Positions 34,955-43,007 of a stretch of 64,000 nucleotides of DNA are shown one piece after another (position 1 is the first letter of the stretch; each line of letters begins with the position of its first letter). A program made the position numbers and the translations under genes. Under the pieces are notes generated by a model, which made no database searches, was not told where the DNA came from, and was given only the letters and a program-made list of their open reading frames with translations. Source of the DNA: Nocardioides bruguierae (GTDB lineage Bacteria; Actinomycetota; Actinomycetes; Propionibacteriales; Nocardioidaceae); contig NZ_JAMOIL010000011.1 in assembly GCF_023656415.1 (NCBI RefSeq), positions 62,001 through 126,000 of the forward strand, written 5' to 3'.

Positions 34955-35039
34955 GGTGGCGTGTCCGAGAGGCCGAAGGTGCATCACTCGAAATGATGTG
35001 TGGGGAAACCCACCGTGGGTTCAAATCCCACCGCCACCG
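34955..35039 (+). tRNA. serU: tRNA-Ser(CGA)
   Basis: The acceptor GGTGGCG (34955-34961) pairs with CGCCACC (35032-35038). The anticodon stem CATCA/TGATG encloses CTCGAAA with anticodon CGA, reading UCG. A long variable arm (TGGGGAAACCCA) and the T-loop TTCAAAT are typical of serine tRNAs. CCA is not encoded. Confidence 0.95.
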
Positions 35040-35049
35040 CAGCCAGCAC

Positions 35050-35083
35050 AGGAGCCCCGGACCGACCTCGGTCCGGGGCTCCT
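35050..35083 (+). terminator. terminator of tRNA-Ser(CGA)
   Basis: AGGAGCCCCGGACCGA pairs with its complement at 35068-35083 across a minimal centre, starting 11 bases after the tRNA. Confidence 0.8.
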
Positions 35084-35190
35084 GCCGTTCCCGGGTGAGC
35101 CGGGTCTCGCAACATCTGGTGGTTCACCGGCGTTGTGCCGGGGTACCGGTCGCTGAGCCGACCCGACCTCGATCCCCGGAGGAGCCCCCG

Positions 35191-35385
35191 ATGCGCCCGC
35201 CCGTCGCCCCCGTCCGTCAGCGCCGCACCTCGCACCGCCCGCCCCTGGGGCGTGCGCTCGTCGGCGGCGTCGTCACCGGTGGCGTGACGGGCTACCTGCT
35301 CGCCCGCGGGGCGGGCCAGGCGCGCACCGTCGCGATGGGCGCCCTCGTGTGGGCCGCCCGCGCCAGCGTGCCCGCCCGCGGCTGA
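35191..35385 (+). CDS. small hypothetical membrane-associated protein
   Basis: A 64-residue basic protein with a single hydrophobic stretch (ALVGGVVTGGVTGYLLARG) after an Arg/Pro-rich N-terminus. GGAGGAG precedes the ATG with good spacing. It belongs to no family I recognise. It stands alone between a tRNA and a convergent lipoprotein gene. Confidence 0.5.
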   Translation: MRPPVAPVRQRRTSHRPPLGRALVGGVVTGGVTGYLLARGAGQARTVAMGALVWAARASVPARG

Positions 35386-35409
35386 GGCTCGGCGTCGGGG
35401 CTCCCGGGG

Positions 35410-36165
35410 TCAGGGACAGCTACGGGAACGGACCGCGAAGGACGTGGGTGAACGGAAGACCTGCTGGACCCGCTCGCCCGCCTCGTCCGTGTAGCTGACC
35501 TCGTACCCGGTGAACGCGCCGGTGAGGCCGTCCACGACGGCCCCGCCGGGGATGCGCTGCACCTGGACGAGGAACGTGCCCTCCTCGCCGGCCTCGAGGT
35601 CCCGCTGACCCGTGGACAGGTCGGTGCCCGCCGCGTAGTCGAACGGGTACCGCACGTCCTGCCTGGTCAGGACCCGCTCCCGAGCGGCCCACCGGACCGT
35701 GCCGCTCACGGGGAAGGAGAACTCCGTGGCCGGCATCCAGCGGCTGTCGGGGCTGGTGACGCCGGTGGCGTCCGCCAGCGAGACCCGCACGTCGGTGGCC
35801 GGCTCGGTCAGCTCGGTGGTGATCTCGTAGAAGCCGAGGTCGAACGGTCGGTCGCCGCCGGACAGGCACTGGGACGTGTCGCCGTCCTCGGACCAGGAGA
35901 ACGCGGTGCCCTCGGCGGTGCCCTGGGCGGGGTCCGATGCCTCGCTGCTCGGGGACGAGTCCGACGAGCCCGACGAGCCCGACGAGGAAGTCGAGGGAGC
36001 CGAGGGGAGCGCGGCCGTCGTGCCGCCCGGGTCGCCGTCGGCCGTGCCGTCGCCGCTGCAGGCACTGCTGAGGACCAGGACACCGACCAGGGCCAGCGAG
36101 CCGAGCAGGCGCTTCGCGGTGGGGCGCTGCCCGGTGTGGTCGTCCGGGGAGAGGTGCGAGGTCAT
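35410..36165 (-). CDS. secreted lipoprotein of unknown function
   Basis: A 251-residue lipoprotein with lipobox LSSAC (Cys36). A Ser/Asp-rich linker to ~residue 85 is followed by a globular domain (FDLGFYEITTELTEPATDVRVSLADATGV ... FLVQVQRIPGGAVVDGLTGAFTGYEVSYTDEAGERVQQVF). Its beta-rich pattern suggests an Ig-like fold. Two cysteines, one before GFYEI and one at the penultimate position, may form a disulfide. The family is not recognised. Confidence 0.65.
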   Translation of the reverse strand: MTSHLSPDDHTGQRPTAKRLLGSLALVGVLVLSSACSGDGTADGDPGGTTAALPSAPSTSSSGSSGSSDSSPSSEASDPAQGTAEGTAFSWSEDGDTSQCLSGGDRPFDLGFYEITTELTEPATDVRVSLADATGVTSPDSRWMPATEFSFPVSGTVRWAARERVLTRQDVRYPFDYAAGTDLSTGQRDLEAGEEGTFLVQVQRIPGGAVVDGLTGAFTGYEVSYTDEAGERVQQVFRSPTSFAVRSRSCP

Positions 36166-36263
36166 GGCGGCGGGTCCTGTCCGAGACGGTGGGTCCCCGA
36201 TCCTCGCACGCGCGTCAGGGTGGCCGGACGGTCGGGTGCTCCGGCTCGCGAGCCCGGACGGCA

Positions 36264-36300
36264 GCCGGGGCGGGGACGCGTCGCGCGCCCCCGCCCCGGC
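36264..36300 (-). terminator. terminator of the alcohol dehydrogenase gene
   Basis: GCCGGGGCGGGG (36264-36275) pairs with CCCCGCCCCGGC (36289-36300). It lies 23 bases beyond the dehydrogenase stop on the minus strand. Confidence 0.75.
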
Positions 36301-36323
36301 CGACGGCCTGCGGCTACCGGTGC

Positions 36324-37373
36324 TCAGCGACCGTGCGGTGCCACCACGGCACGCGCGGAGAGCTTGCCGTCGTGCAGGTCGTGGTAGGCCTGCAGCGCCT
36401 CGTCCATGGCGTAGACCTGGACGTCCGGCTCGATCTTGCCGGCGCGGTAGAGGGCGACCACCTCGTGGAGCTCCTCGATGGTGCCCCAGTAGGTGTTGGC
36501 CAGCTCGGTCTCGTAGGGCGTGGTGTAGAAGTTCCACTGGTAGTTGCCGCCGGCGATGCCGACGACGGTCACGCGGCCCTGCGAGGCGGCGACCGACATG
36601 CCGAGCTCGATGGTCGGGCCGACGCCGACGAGGTCGACGACGGCGTCGACGCCCTTGCCGCCGGTGATCTCGCGGATCTTCTCGGCCTGGCCCTCGCCCC
36701 CGGGCACGATGACGGCGCCGCGGGCCTCGGCGGCCTTCATCGCCTCCTCCTTGGTGTCCGTGGCGATGACGGTGGCGCCGGTCAGCGCCGTGAGGATCTG
36801 CACGGCGAGCTGACCGAGGCCGCCCAGGCCGATGACCAGCGCGAACTTGTCACCGCCGCCCAGCAGGTGCAGCGACTTCTTGATCGCGTGGTACGGCGTG
36901 AGGCCGGCGTCCGAGAGGGGCGCGGCGGCCACCGGGTCGGCCTCGCCCAGCGGCACCAGGTTGCGGGCCGGGACGACCATGTACTCGGCCATGCCGCCGT
37001 CCCGGCCCAGGCCGGTGCCCAGGTAGCGCATGCCGGCGGCGTTCTCGCAGTAGGTGTCCTGGCCGCGGGAGCAGGCCTTGCAGTGGCCGCAGCCGATCGG
37101 GCCGTAGACCAGGAAGGCGTCGCCCTTCTCGAAGCCCTCGACGCCCGGGCCCATCTCCTCGATCCAGCCGGAGTTCTCGTGGCCGAGCGTGAAGGACGGC
37201 TTCATCTGGGCCGGCCCGAAGTCCTCGGTGAACTCGCTGAAGATCGCGACGTCGGAGTGGCAGGCGCCCGCGCCGGCGACCTTGAGGAGCACCTCGCCCG
37301 GGCCGGGGGTCGGCTTCTCGACGTCCTTGAGCGTCGGGAAGGTCTTGAACTGGTCGAAGACGACAGCCTTCAT
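36324..37373 (-). CDS. zinc-dependent NAD(P) alcohol dehydrogenase
   Basis: A 349-residue medium-chain alcohol dehydrogenase. Catalytic zinc ligands lie in GACHSD, GHENSG and a later Asp/Cys region. The structural zinc motif CGHCKACSRGQDTYC has four cysteines. The Rossmann loop is VIGLGGLGQLAVQ. It resembles AdhA-type enzymes acting on primary alcohols. It is monocistronic, near the aldehyde dehydrogenase and its GAF regulator, and together they could carry an alcohol to an acid. A perfect 8-base dyad in an AT-rich promoter region suggests control by a MarR- or TetR-like protein. Confidence 0.88.
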   Translation of the reverse strand: MKAVVFDQFKTFPTLKDVEKPTPGPGEVLLKVAGAGACHSDVAIFSEFTEDFGPAQMKPSFTLGHENSGWIEEMGPGVEGFEKGDAFLVYGPIGCGHCKACSRGQDTYCENAAGMRYLGTGLGRDGGMAEYMVVPARNLVPLGEADPVAAAPLSDAGLTPYHAIKKSLHLLGGGDKFALVIGLGGLGQLAVQILTALTGATVIATDTKEEAMKAAEARGAVIVPGGEGQAEKIREITGGKGVDAVVDLVGVGPTIELGMSVAASQGRVTVVGIAGGNYQWNFYTTPYETELANTYWGTIEELHEVVALYRAGKIEPDVQVYAMDEALQAYHDLHDGKLSARAVVAPHGR

Positions 37374-37390
37374 CGTGGGTCACCTCGGTG

Positions 37391-37417
37391 TGATGTCGGG
37401 AAAGTATCTCGACATCA
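37391..37417. promoter_or_regulatory. operator-like dyad upstream of the alcohol dehydrogenase
   Basis: TGATGTCG (37391-37398) and CGACATCA (37410-37417) are perfect inverted arms 11 bases apart, in the most AT-rich stretch of this area. ACATC recurs at 37422. Confidence 0.6.
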
Positions 37418-37480
37418 AACTACATCTGTCGGAGAAAAAGAGGTAGAGGCCTCTGTCCCGGATCGGCCGGACGTGCGTGC

Positions 37481-38755
37481 TCACCGGCGCTCCACCTGCA
37501 GGACCCGGGTGCGTGTCGCGGCCGTGCCGGTGAGGAACCCGGCCTCGCGCAGCTGCGTCAGCGCCTGCGTCACCGACGGGTGCGTCGAGGCGTCGGCCGC
37601 GCCCGCGACCCGCCCGTAGGCCTCGAAGCCGTGGTGGCCCGTGACGCCGGCGCCGCCGCCGTCCGCGACGACGGTGACGTGCCCCGGGTCTGCCGGGTTG
37701 GCGCCGCCGTCGGTCTGCGGCACCACGTCACCGGCGTTCTCGAGGCTGAGCACGAGGCTGCCCGGTGGCACGTCGGTGCCGGCCACCGGGGCGCCCAGAG
37801 TCACGGCACGGTCGAGCGCGAGCCCGGTCTCCTCGGCGTGCGCCACCAGCTGCGCGGCCACCAGCCCACCCTGGGAGTGCCCGGCGAGCAGCACCGGCTC
37901 GCCCGGCCGCACGCCGGCCTGTCGCAGGGCCTGGACGACGCCGTCGGCGTAGCCGTTGGGCAGGCCGCCGACGAGCCGCAGGTTCGTGCCCATGTCGCGG
38001 ACGTCGGCGTCGGCGGTCCACGGCAGCGTGGTCATGTCGTCGGTGCCGGGCAGGTAGGCCACGTGCCGCACCGTCCCGTCGGTGGCGGTGAAGGTCTGCA
38101 CCTCGAGGGTGCCGTCGTTCTCGGGGTGCGCGGCGTCGGAGAGGGCGCTCAGCTCCCCGAGGCGCGCCACGACGTCGCGCAGGTCGCCCGCGTCGCGCGA
38201 GCCCTCGCGCTCGAGGTCGGGCCGGCGGTGGACCGTCACGGGCGGGTCCGCGTAGGCGAGCCCCAGCGCTCGGGCGGCGGCGGCCGTGCCCAGCGGTCCG
38301 GGGGCGGTGGCGAAGGCGTCCTGCACGAGGCCCGGGTGTCGCGTCAGCGCGTCCGGGTCGCCCAGTGCCGTGGCCACGCCCAGCGCGCCCGCGGCCGGCA
38401 CCACGCACCAGCCGAGCCGGGCGAGCAGCGACTCCTGGAGCAGCCGGGCGCCGGCGTCCGCCGTGCGCAGCAGCAGGAGCACCCGCTCGAGGGCCTCGGC
38501 GTCGGCGTCGTAGCCGGCCGCGCACGACCGGGTGGCCAGGGCCGCCTCCGCGAGTGCCGCCTCCGCCCTGGCCCCCGAGACGGGGCTGACGGCGAGGCTG
38601 CCCAGCAGGGCCGGGTGGGCAGCGTCCGCGAGGGTCGCGTCGGCCAGGCCGGCCAGGGCGGCGGCCAGCCCTCGCTCGGTGGCGGCCAGGTCCTCGAGCC
38701 GGTCCCAGGTGGCCTCGAGGCCGGCGACGCCGCCGGTGACGTGCGGCTCGCTCAC
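37481..38755 (-). CDS. alpha/beta hydrolase with helical N-terminal domain, possible type VII substrate
   Basis: A 424-residue protein. Residues ~1-170 are Ala-rich helices without a signal peptide. Residues ~200-400 are an alpha/beta hydrolase with the nucleophile elbow AGHSQGG (Ser294) and acidic and His candidates downstream (NAGDVVPQ; TGHHGFEAYG). The GTG start overlaps the stop of a 108-residue WXG-motif protein (GTGA). A WXG partner plus a helical N-terminus on an enzyme is the layout of type VII effectors, and a type VII locus lies ~5 kb away. The substrate is unknown; a lipase or esterase is plausible. Confidence 0.68.
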   Translation of the reverse strand: MSEPHVTGGVAGLEATWDRLEDLAATERGLAAALAGLADATLADAAHPALLGSLAVSPVSGARAEAALAEAALATRSCAAGYDADAEALERVLLLLRTADAGARLLQESLLARLGWCVVPAAGALGVATALGDPDALTRHPGLVQDAFATAPGPLGTAAAARALGLAYADPPVTVHRRPDLEREGSRDAGDLRDVVARLGELSALSDAAHPENDGTLEVQTFTATDGTVRHVAYLPGTDDMTTLPWTADADVRDMGTNLRLVGGLPNGYADGVVQALRQAGVRPGEPVLLAGHSQGGLVAAQLVAHAEETGLALDRAVTLGAPVAGTDVPPGSLVLSLENAGDVVPQTDGGANPADPGHVTVVADGGGAGVTGHHGFEAYGRVAGAADASTHPSVTQALTQLREAGFLTGTAATRTRVLQVERR

Positions 38756-39078
38756 GCCACGCCCCGCACGGCGCCCTCCACCAGCTCGCGGGCGGCGAGC
38801 AGGCTCGCCCGCAGCCGGCGCAGGTCCTCCACGTGCCGGTCGAGCACCACGGCCGCGGCCCGGTGCAGCGCCGCGCACCGCTCCAGCTCGTCCAGCCGGT
38901 CCCGGGCACGCGCCGACCAGGCGCGCTCGGCCTCGCCCGCCCACCCGGGGGCGGCCAGCCCACCGCGCACGTGCTCGCCCTCGAGGTCGAGCACCGCGGC
39001 GCGCGAGCGCAGCGTCGCGGCGACGGCGGACAGGTCGCCGGGCAGGTCCGGCAGGGGCAGGTCCAGGGGTCCGGCCAC
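38752..39078 (-). CDS. WXG100-like helical protein
   Basis: A 108-residue, all-helical protein with Trp46-Ala-Gly48 (APGWAGEAERAW) in the centre, as in WXG100 proteins. Helices flank the turn on both sides (LSAVAATLRSRAAVLDLEGEHV; ARARDRLDELERCAALHRAAAVVLDRHVEDLRRLRASLLAARELVE). It is translationally coupled to the hydrolase and may act as its secretion partner. Similarity to the family is inferred from length, motif and pattern, not from a search. Confidence 0.6.
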   Translation of the reverse strand: MAGPLDLPLPDLPGDLSAVAATLRSRAAVLDLEGEHVRGGLAAPGWAGEAERAWSARARDRLDELERCAALHRAAAVVLDRHVEDLRRLRASLLAARELVEGAVRGVA

Positions 39079-39147
39079 GGGGCACCTCGTCTCCTCCGCC
39101 CGGCGTCACGGGCTCGGCCCGTCGCTCGGGTCGTGCCTCCAGGCTCC

Positions 39148-39168
39148 GCCGCCACGCCTCGTGGCGGC
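39148..39168 (-). terminator. terminator of the aminotransferase gene
   Basis: GCCGCCACG (39148-39156) and CGTGGCGGC (39160-39168) pair perfectly around CCT, 63 bases beyond the aminotransferase stop on the minus strand. Confidence 0.6.
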
Positions 39169-39230
39169 AGGGGTCGGGGCAGTGCGGGGGAGAACCGTGC
39201 TGCGGGGGCCGCCTGTGGACGACGGGTGGC

Positions 39231-40412
39231 TCAGGCGCGCAGGTGCGGCGCGAGCCGCCGCAGCCCCTCCTCGACGTCGGCACGGGTGCCGGCGAAGCTG
39301 AACCGCAGGAAGCGGTTGCCGTGCACCGGGTCGAAGTCGACGCCGGGCGCCAGTGCGACGCCGGTGGTCTCGAGCAGGTGCCGGGCGTAGGCCAGGGAGT
39401 CGTCGGTGCGGTGGGAGACGTCGGCGTAGACGTAGAAGGCGCCGTCGGCGGGCGCCAGCCGGTCGCCGAGGCCGAGGTCGGTGAGGCCCTCGAGCAGCAG
39501 GTGCCGGTTCTCGGCGTAGCGGTGCACGTGCCCGTCCAGCTCCGCGTAGGCGTCGTCGGTGAACGCGGCCAGGCTCGCCCGCTGGGCCAGCACCGGCGGG
39601 CAGATCGTGAAGTTGCCGGTGAGCACGTCGACGGCGCGACGCAGGCCGGCGGGCACGAGCATCCAGCCGATGCGCCAGCCCGTCATCGAGAAGTACTTGG
39701 AGAAGGAGGAGAAGACCACGGCCTCGCGGGAGGTCTCCCAGGCCGTGCGAGCCAGCGGCGCTCCGCCGTCCAGCGGGGCGTACTCGATGCCGTGGTAGAT
39801 CTCGTCCGAGATCAGCCGCACGCCGTGCTCCTCGCACCAGGTGGCCAGCGCCGCGAGCTCCGAGGGCAGCAGCATCGTGCCGGTCGGGTTCGCGGGGCTC
39901 GCCACCACGAGGCCCTGCACCGGGCCGGCCGCCTCGAGCATCTCGACGGTCGGCTGGAAGCGGGTCTCCGGCCCGGTCGGGAGGTCGACGACCTCGCAGC
40001 CCAGCGCCTGGAGGACGTTGCGGTAGCAGGGGTAGCCGGGGCTGGCCATCGCGACGCGGTCGCCGGCCTCGAAGGCGGCGAGGAAGGCGAGCAGGAAGCC
40101 GCCGGAGGAGCCGGTGGTCGCCACCACGTCGTCGGGGGAGACCTCGATGCCGTGCACCCGGGCGTGGTGGGCCGCGATGGCCTCGCGCAGCTCCAGGACG
40201 CCCACGGCCGGGGTGTAGCCGAGCGGGTCGCCCGACCGCAGCAGCCGGACCGCCTCGTCCGCCACCGCCCGGGGTGCGCCCGTGCCGGGCTGCCCCGCCA
40301 CCATGTCGACCACCTCGAGACCGGCCCGGCGGCGGGCGGCGACGGCCTCGAGCACGTCCATGACGTGGAAGGGCGGGACGTTGGCGCGGGAGGCGACCTC
40401 GAAGCGGCTCAC
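39231..40412 (-). CDS. PLP-dependent aminotransferase, class I/II
   Basis: A 393-residue fold-type I aminotransferase. The PLP-binding lysine lies in SSFSKYFSMTGWRIGWM. ANPTGT, SDEIYHGIEY and the C-terminal Arg in NRFLRFSFAG are conserved. The leaderless GTG start is supported by TAGCCT exactly six bases upstream on this strand. It is divergent from the antiporter and monocistronic. The amino acid substrate cannot be told; aspartate/aromatic-type activity is the common annotation. Confidence 0.85.
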   Translation of the reverse strand: MSRFEVASRANVPPFHVMDVLEAVAARRRAGLEVVDMVAGQPGTGAPRAVADEAVRLLRSGDPLGYTPAVGVLELREAIAAHHARVHGIEVSPDDVVATTGSSGGFLLAFLAAFEAGDRVAMASPGYPCYRNVLQALGCEVVDLPTGPETRFQPTVEMLEAAGPVQGLVVASPANPTGTMLLPSELAALATWCEEHGVRLISDEIYHGIEYAPLDGGAPLARTAWETSREAVVFSSFSKYFSMTGWRIGWMLVPAGLRRAVDVLTGNFTICPPVLAQRASLAAFTDDAYAELDGHVHRYAENRHLLLEGLTDLGLGDRLAPADGAFYVYADVSHRTDDSLAYARHLLETTGVALAPGVDFDPVHGNRFLRFSFAGTRADVEEGLRRLAPHLRA

Positions 40413-40418
40413 GCCCGC

Positions 40419-40424
40419 AGGCTA
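40419..40424 (-). promoter_or_regulatory. -10 element TAGCCT of the leaderless aminotransferase mRNA
   Basis: It reads TAGCCT on the minus strand with six bases to the GTG. Confidence 0.6.
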
Positions 40425-40465
40425 CGACCGGTGGACACCCCCGTCGGTGCCGCACCCGCGCTGGC

Positions 40466-40471
40466 TAGGAT
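40466..40471 (+). promoter_or_regulatory. -10 element TAGGAT of the antiporter gene
   Basis: TAGGAT lies 34 bases before the GTG, with CCAGGGG as ribosome site between. Confidence 0.45.
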
Positions 40472-40505
40472 CGGACCCCGTAGCCGAGACCGCCAGGGGT
40501 GCCCC

Positions 40506-42026
40506 GTGAGCCTCGACGTCCACCAGCTCGACAGCTTCCTGCTCGTCGGGTCGGCCGTGACGCTCCTGGCCATCCTCGCGGTGCGGGTCTCCTCCCGCGT
40601 CGGGCTGCCCTCGCTGCTGCTCTACCTGCTCATGGGCGTCGCCCTGGGCGAGTCCGGGCTCGGCATCCAGTTCGAGGACGCCTCCGCGGCCCACGCCCTC
40701 GGCTTCGCCGCGCTGGCGGTGATCCTGGCCGAGGGCGGTCTCACCACCGGCTGGCGCGACCTGCGCGGCTCGCTGCGGATCGGCGTCTCGCTGGCCACCG
40801 TCGGCATCGGTGTCTCGGTGACGATCATGGCGCTGGCCGGGCACTACGTGCTGGGGCTGTCGTGGCCCGTGGCGATCCTGCTGGGCGCGGTCTGCTCGCC
40901 GACCGACGCCGCCGCGGTGTTCTCGGTGCTGCGCGTCGTGCCGCTGCCGCGCCGCCTCACCGGTGCGCTGGAGGCCGAGTCCGGCCTCAACGACGCCCCC
41001 ACGGTCGTGCTGGTCACGCTCGTCTCCACCGGCGCCGTGGGTGACCACCACCCGCTGGTGGTGGGGCTGATCATCCTCGCCGAGCTCGTCGGTGGCGGGC
41101 TCGTCGGCTTCCTCGTCGGACGCGGCGGGGCGCTGCTCATGCGCCGCGTCGCCCTGCCCACGGCCGGCCTGTACCCGCTGGCCGTGATCACGCTGACCTT
41201 CCTGGCCTACGGGCTGGCCGCCGGCCTCCACACCAGCGGGTTCGCGGCGATCTACGTGGCCGCGCTGGTGCTCGGCAACTCCGAGCTGCCGCACCGCGGC
41301 GCCACCCGCTCGTTCGCCGAGGGCATCGCCTGGCTCTCCCAGATCGGGCTGTTCGTGATGCTCGGCCTGCTGCTCTCGCCGAGCCGGGTCACCCTCAACG
41401 AGGTGCTGCTGGGGCTGGCGGCCGGGCTGATCCTCACGCTGGTGGCCAGGCCGGTCTCCGTGGCGGTCAGCTCGCTGGCGCAACCGATGCGCCCCCGCGA
41501 CCTGGCCTTCCTGTCGTGGGCCGGGCTGCGCGGTGCCGTGCCCGTCGTCCTCACCACCATCCCGCTGGCCGAGGGGGTGGGTGGCTCGGAGCGGCTCTTC
41601 GACCTCGTCTTCGTGATGGTGGTCGTCTACACGGCACTGACCGGCCCGACGCTCCCGTTCGTGGCCCGGGTGCTCGGCGTCGCGCTCACGGAGCGGCACC
41701 GCGACCTGGAGCTGGAGGCGGCGCCGCTGGAGCGGCTGGCCGCGGACCTGCTGCAGGTGACCATCGCGGACACCTCGCGGATGCACGGCGTGGAGGTGGC
41801 CGAGCTGCGGCTGCCCGTGGGGGCCTCGGTCTCGCTCATCATCCGGGGGGACCAGATGGTCGTCCCCGAGCCGCGGACCGTGCTGCGGCACGGCGACCAC
41901 CTGCTGCTGGTCACCCCGCGCGCGGTGCGCGAGGACGTGGAGCGCCGGCTGCGGCAGGTCAGCCGCGGCGGTCGCCTGGCGCGCTGGCTGCGGGAGGACG
42001 CGCGGCGGACGCCCGAACGCGACTGA
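40506..42026 (+). CDS. nhaP2: CPA1-type K+/H+ (or Na+/H+) antiporter
   Basis: A 506-residue antiporter. Twelve to thirteen hydrophobic helices fill residues ~8-400, with ILLGAVCSPTDAAAVFSVLR and LEAESGLNDAPTVVLVTLV carrying the ion-exchange aspartates. A cytoplasmic TrkA-C domain follows (MHGVEVAELRLPVGASVSLIIRGDQMVVPEPRTVLRHGDHLLLVTP, ~residues 420-480). This domain arrangement matches the KefF/NhaP2 potassium/proton group. It exports cations in exchange for protons at the cell membrane. Ion preference is inferred from the domain layout. Confidence 0.85.
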   Translation: MSLDVHQLDSFLLVGSAVTLLAILAVRVSSRVGLPSLLLYLLMGVALGESGLGIQFEDASAAHALGFAALAVILAEGGLTTGWRDLRGSLRIGVSLATVGIGVSVTIMALAGHYVLGLSWPVAILLGAVCSPTDAAAVFSVLRVVPLPRRLTGALEAESGLNDAPTVVLVTLVSTGAVGDHHPLVVGLIILAELVGGGLVGFLVGRGGALLMRRVALPTAGLYPLAVITLTFLAYGLAAGLHTSGFAAIYVAALVLGNSELPHRGATRSFAEGIAWLSQIGLFVMLGLLLSPSRVTLNEVLLGLAAGLILTLVARPVSVAVSSLAQPMRPRDLAFLSWAGLRGAVPVVLTTIPLAEGVGGSERLFDLVFVMVVVYTALTGPTLPFVARVLGVALTERHRDLELEAAPLERLAADLLQVTIADTSRMHGVEVAELRLPVGASVSLIIRGDQMVVPEPRTVLRHGDHLLLVTPRAVREDVERRLRQVSRGGRLARWLREDARRTPERD

Positions 42027-42082
42027 GGCAGCGCTACCCAGGCAGCGCTACCCAGGCAGCGCGACCGAGGGAGCGCGACTGA
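42027..42082. repeat. 14-bp tandem repeat, four copies
   Basis: GGCAGCGCTACCCA appears exactly at 42027 and 42041. GGCAGCGCGACCGA (42055) and GGGAGCGCGACTGA (42069) are diverged copies. The array fills the whole gap between two convergent genes and ends at the stop codon of the second. Confidence 0.88.
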
Positions 42083-42592
42083 TCAGGAGGCGGCCGGCTG
42101 GCAGAGCGTGCCGGCGCGGGTGGCCTTGACCGCCTCGCGGCCGGTCGCCAGGTCGGTGAAGCCGTCACCCAGGACGACGGTGAGCGTGTCGACGTCGCGC
42201 TTGCGCACCTTCGTGCCCTTCGGCATCGAGCTCATCAGCATCTGGATGCCCGGGCCGCGGCGGGTCGGGGCCCACACCTGGACGCGGTTGACCTCGGTCT
42301 CGCTGTTGCCGGTCTCGACCCCGACGAAGCCGCGCGAGGTGAGCTGCTCCATCACGGTCGAGGCGAGGTTGGCGCGGTTGCCGCTGTTGAGCACGACAAC
42401 CTCGACCATGTCGGGGGTGACCCGGTCGCCGCGGGCGATCTCCAGGGGCGCGCAGGTGCCCTCGTCGGCCGACGCGTCCTCGTCGAACGGGGTGGTCAGC
42501 GAGGACCAGCCCCACCACGCGCCGACGGCGAGGACGCCTGCCAGCACGAGCAGCGTGAGCGTGGTCTTGAGGGCCTGCGGCACGTGGATCAT
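42083..42592 (-). CDS. LytR_C-domain membrane-anchored protein
   Basis: A 169-residue protein with one N-terminal transmembrane helix (LTLLVLAGVLAVGAWWGW). An extracellular LytR C-terminal domain follows (VEVVVLNSGNRANLASTVMEQLTSRGFVGVETGNSETEVNRVQVW). This domain occurs on or beside LCP cell-wall ligases, so a role at the cell envelope is likely. ATG overlaps the stop of the small upstream gene (ATGA). Confidence 0.8.
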   Translation of the reverse strand: MIHVPQALKTTLTLLVLAGVLAVGAWWGWSSLTTPFDEDASADEGTCAPLEIARGDRVTPDMVEVVVLNSGNRANLASTVMEQLTSRGFVGVETGNSETEVNRVQVWAPTRRGPGIQMLMSSMPKGTKVRKRDVDTLTVVLGDGFTDLATGREAVKATRAGTLCQPAAS

Positions 42593-42903
42593 GCGGGGAT
42601 CGTCGTCTCCTCGCCGATGGCGTGCACCCGCGCGTGCAGCACCGACCGTTGCTGGAGCGCGGCCCGCAGAGCGCGGTGCAGGCCGTCCTCGAGGTACATG
42701 TCGCCGCGCCACAGCACCACGTGGGCGAACAGGTCGCCGTAGAAGGTGGAGTCCTCGTCGAGGAGGGCAGCCAGCTGCAGGGTGTCCTTCGTGGTGACGA
42801 GCTGGTCCAGCCGCACCTGCCGCGGGGGCAGCGCCGCCCAGTCACGGGTGGCGAGCCCGTGCTCGGGGTAGGGACGACCGTCCCCCACGCGCTTGAAGAT
42901 CAC
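42589..42903 (-). CDS. small conserved actinobacterial protein, often labelled VapB-type antitoxin
   Basis: A 104-residue cytoplasmic protein (MIFKRVGDGRPYPEHG; DQLVTTKDTLQLAALLDEDSTFYGDLFAHVVLWRGDMYLEDGLHRALRAALQQRSVLHARVHAIG). Homologues stand beside LytR_C genes across actinobacteria and are often auto-annotated as VapB antitoxins. The DQLVT...EDGLHR pattern looks more like a ParB/sulfiredoxin-type fold, and no PIN-domain toxin is adjacent. The leaderless GTG has TAGACT six bases upstream. Confidence 0.72.
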   Translation of the reverse strand: MIFKRVGDGRPYPEHGLATRDWAALPPRQVRLDQLVTTKDTLQLAALLDEDSTFYGDLFAHVVLWRGDMYLEDGLHRALRAALQQRSVLHARVHAIGEETTIPA

Positions 42904-42909
42904 GGGGTG

Positions 42910-42915
42910 AGTCTA
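42910..42915 (-). promoter_or_regulatory. -10 element TAGACT of a leaderless mRNA
   Basis: TAGACT on the minus strand is followed after six bases by the GTG of the 104-residue gene. Confidence 0.62.
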
Positions 42916-43007
42916 GGCAGTCCCGGCGCGACCGTCGGGGTGGTGGCGCCCCGGTGTCACCGGACCGTGACCTGGGCGCACGCCGCCGGGGGCCGTGGCC
43001 GCGGCGC

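Noticed and set aside
34955..35039. tRNA-Ser as an integration site for a mobile element
   Set aside because: No integrase, no direct repeat of the tRNA 3' end and no foreign-looking genes were seen beside it.
42589..42903. Toxin-antitoxin system
   Set aside because: No toxin gene is adjacent. The partner is a LytR_C membrane protein.
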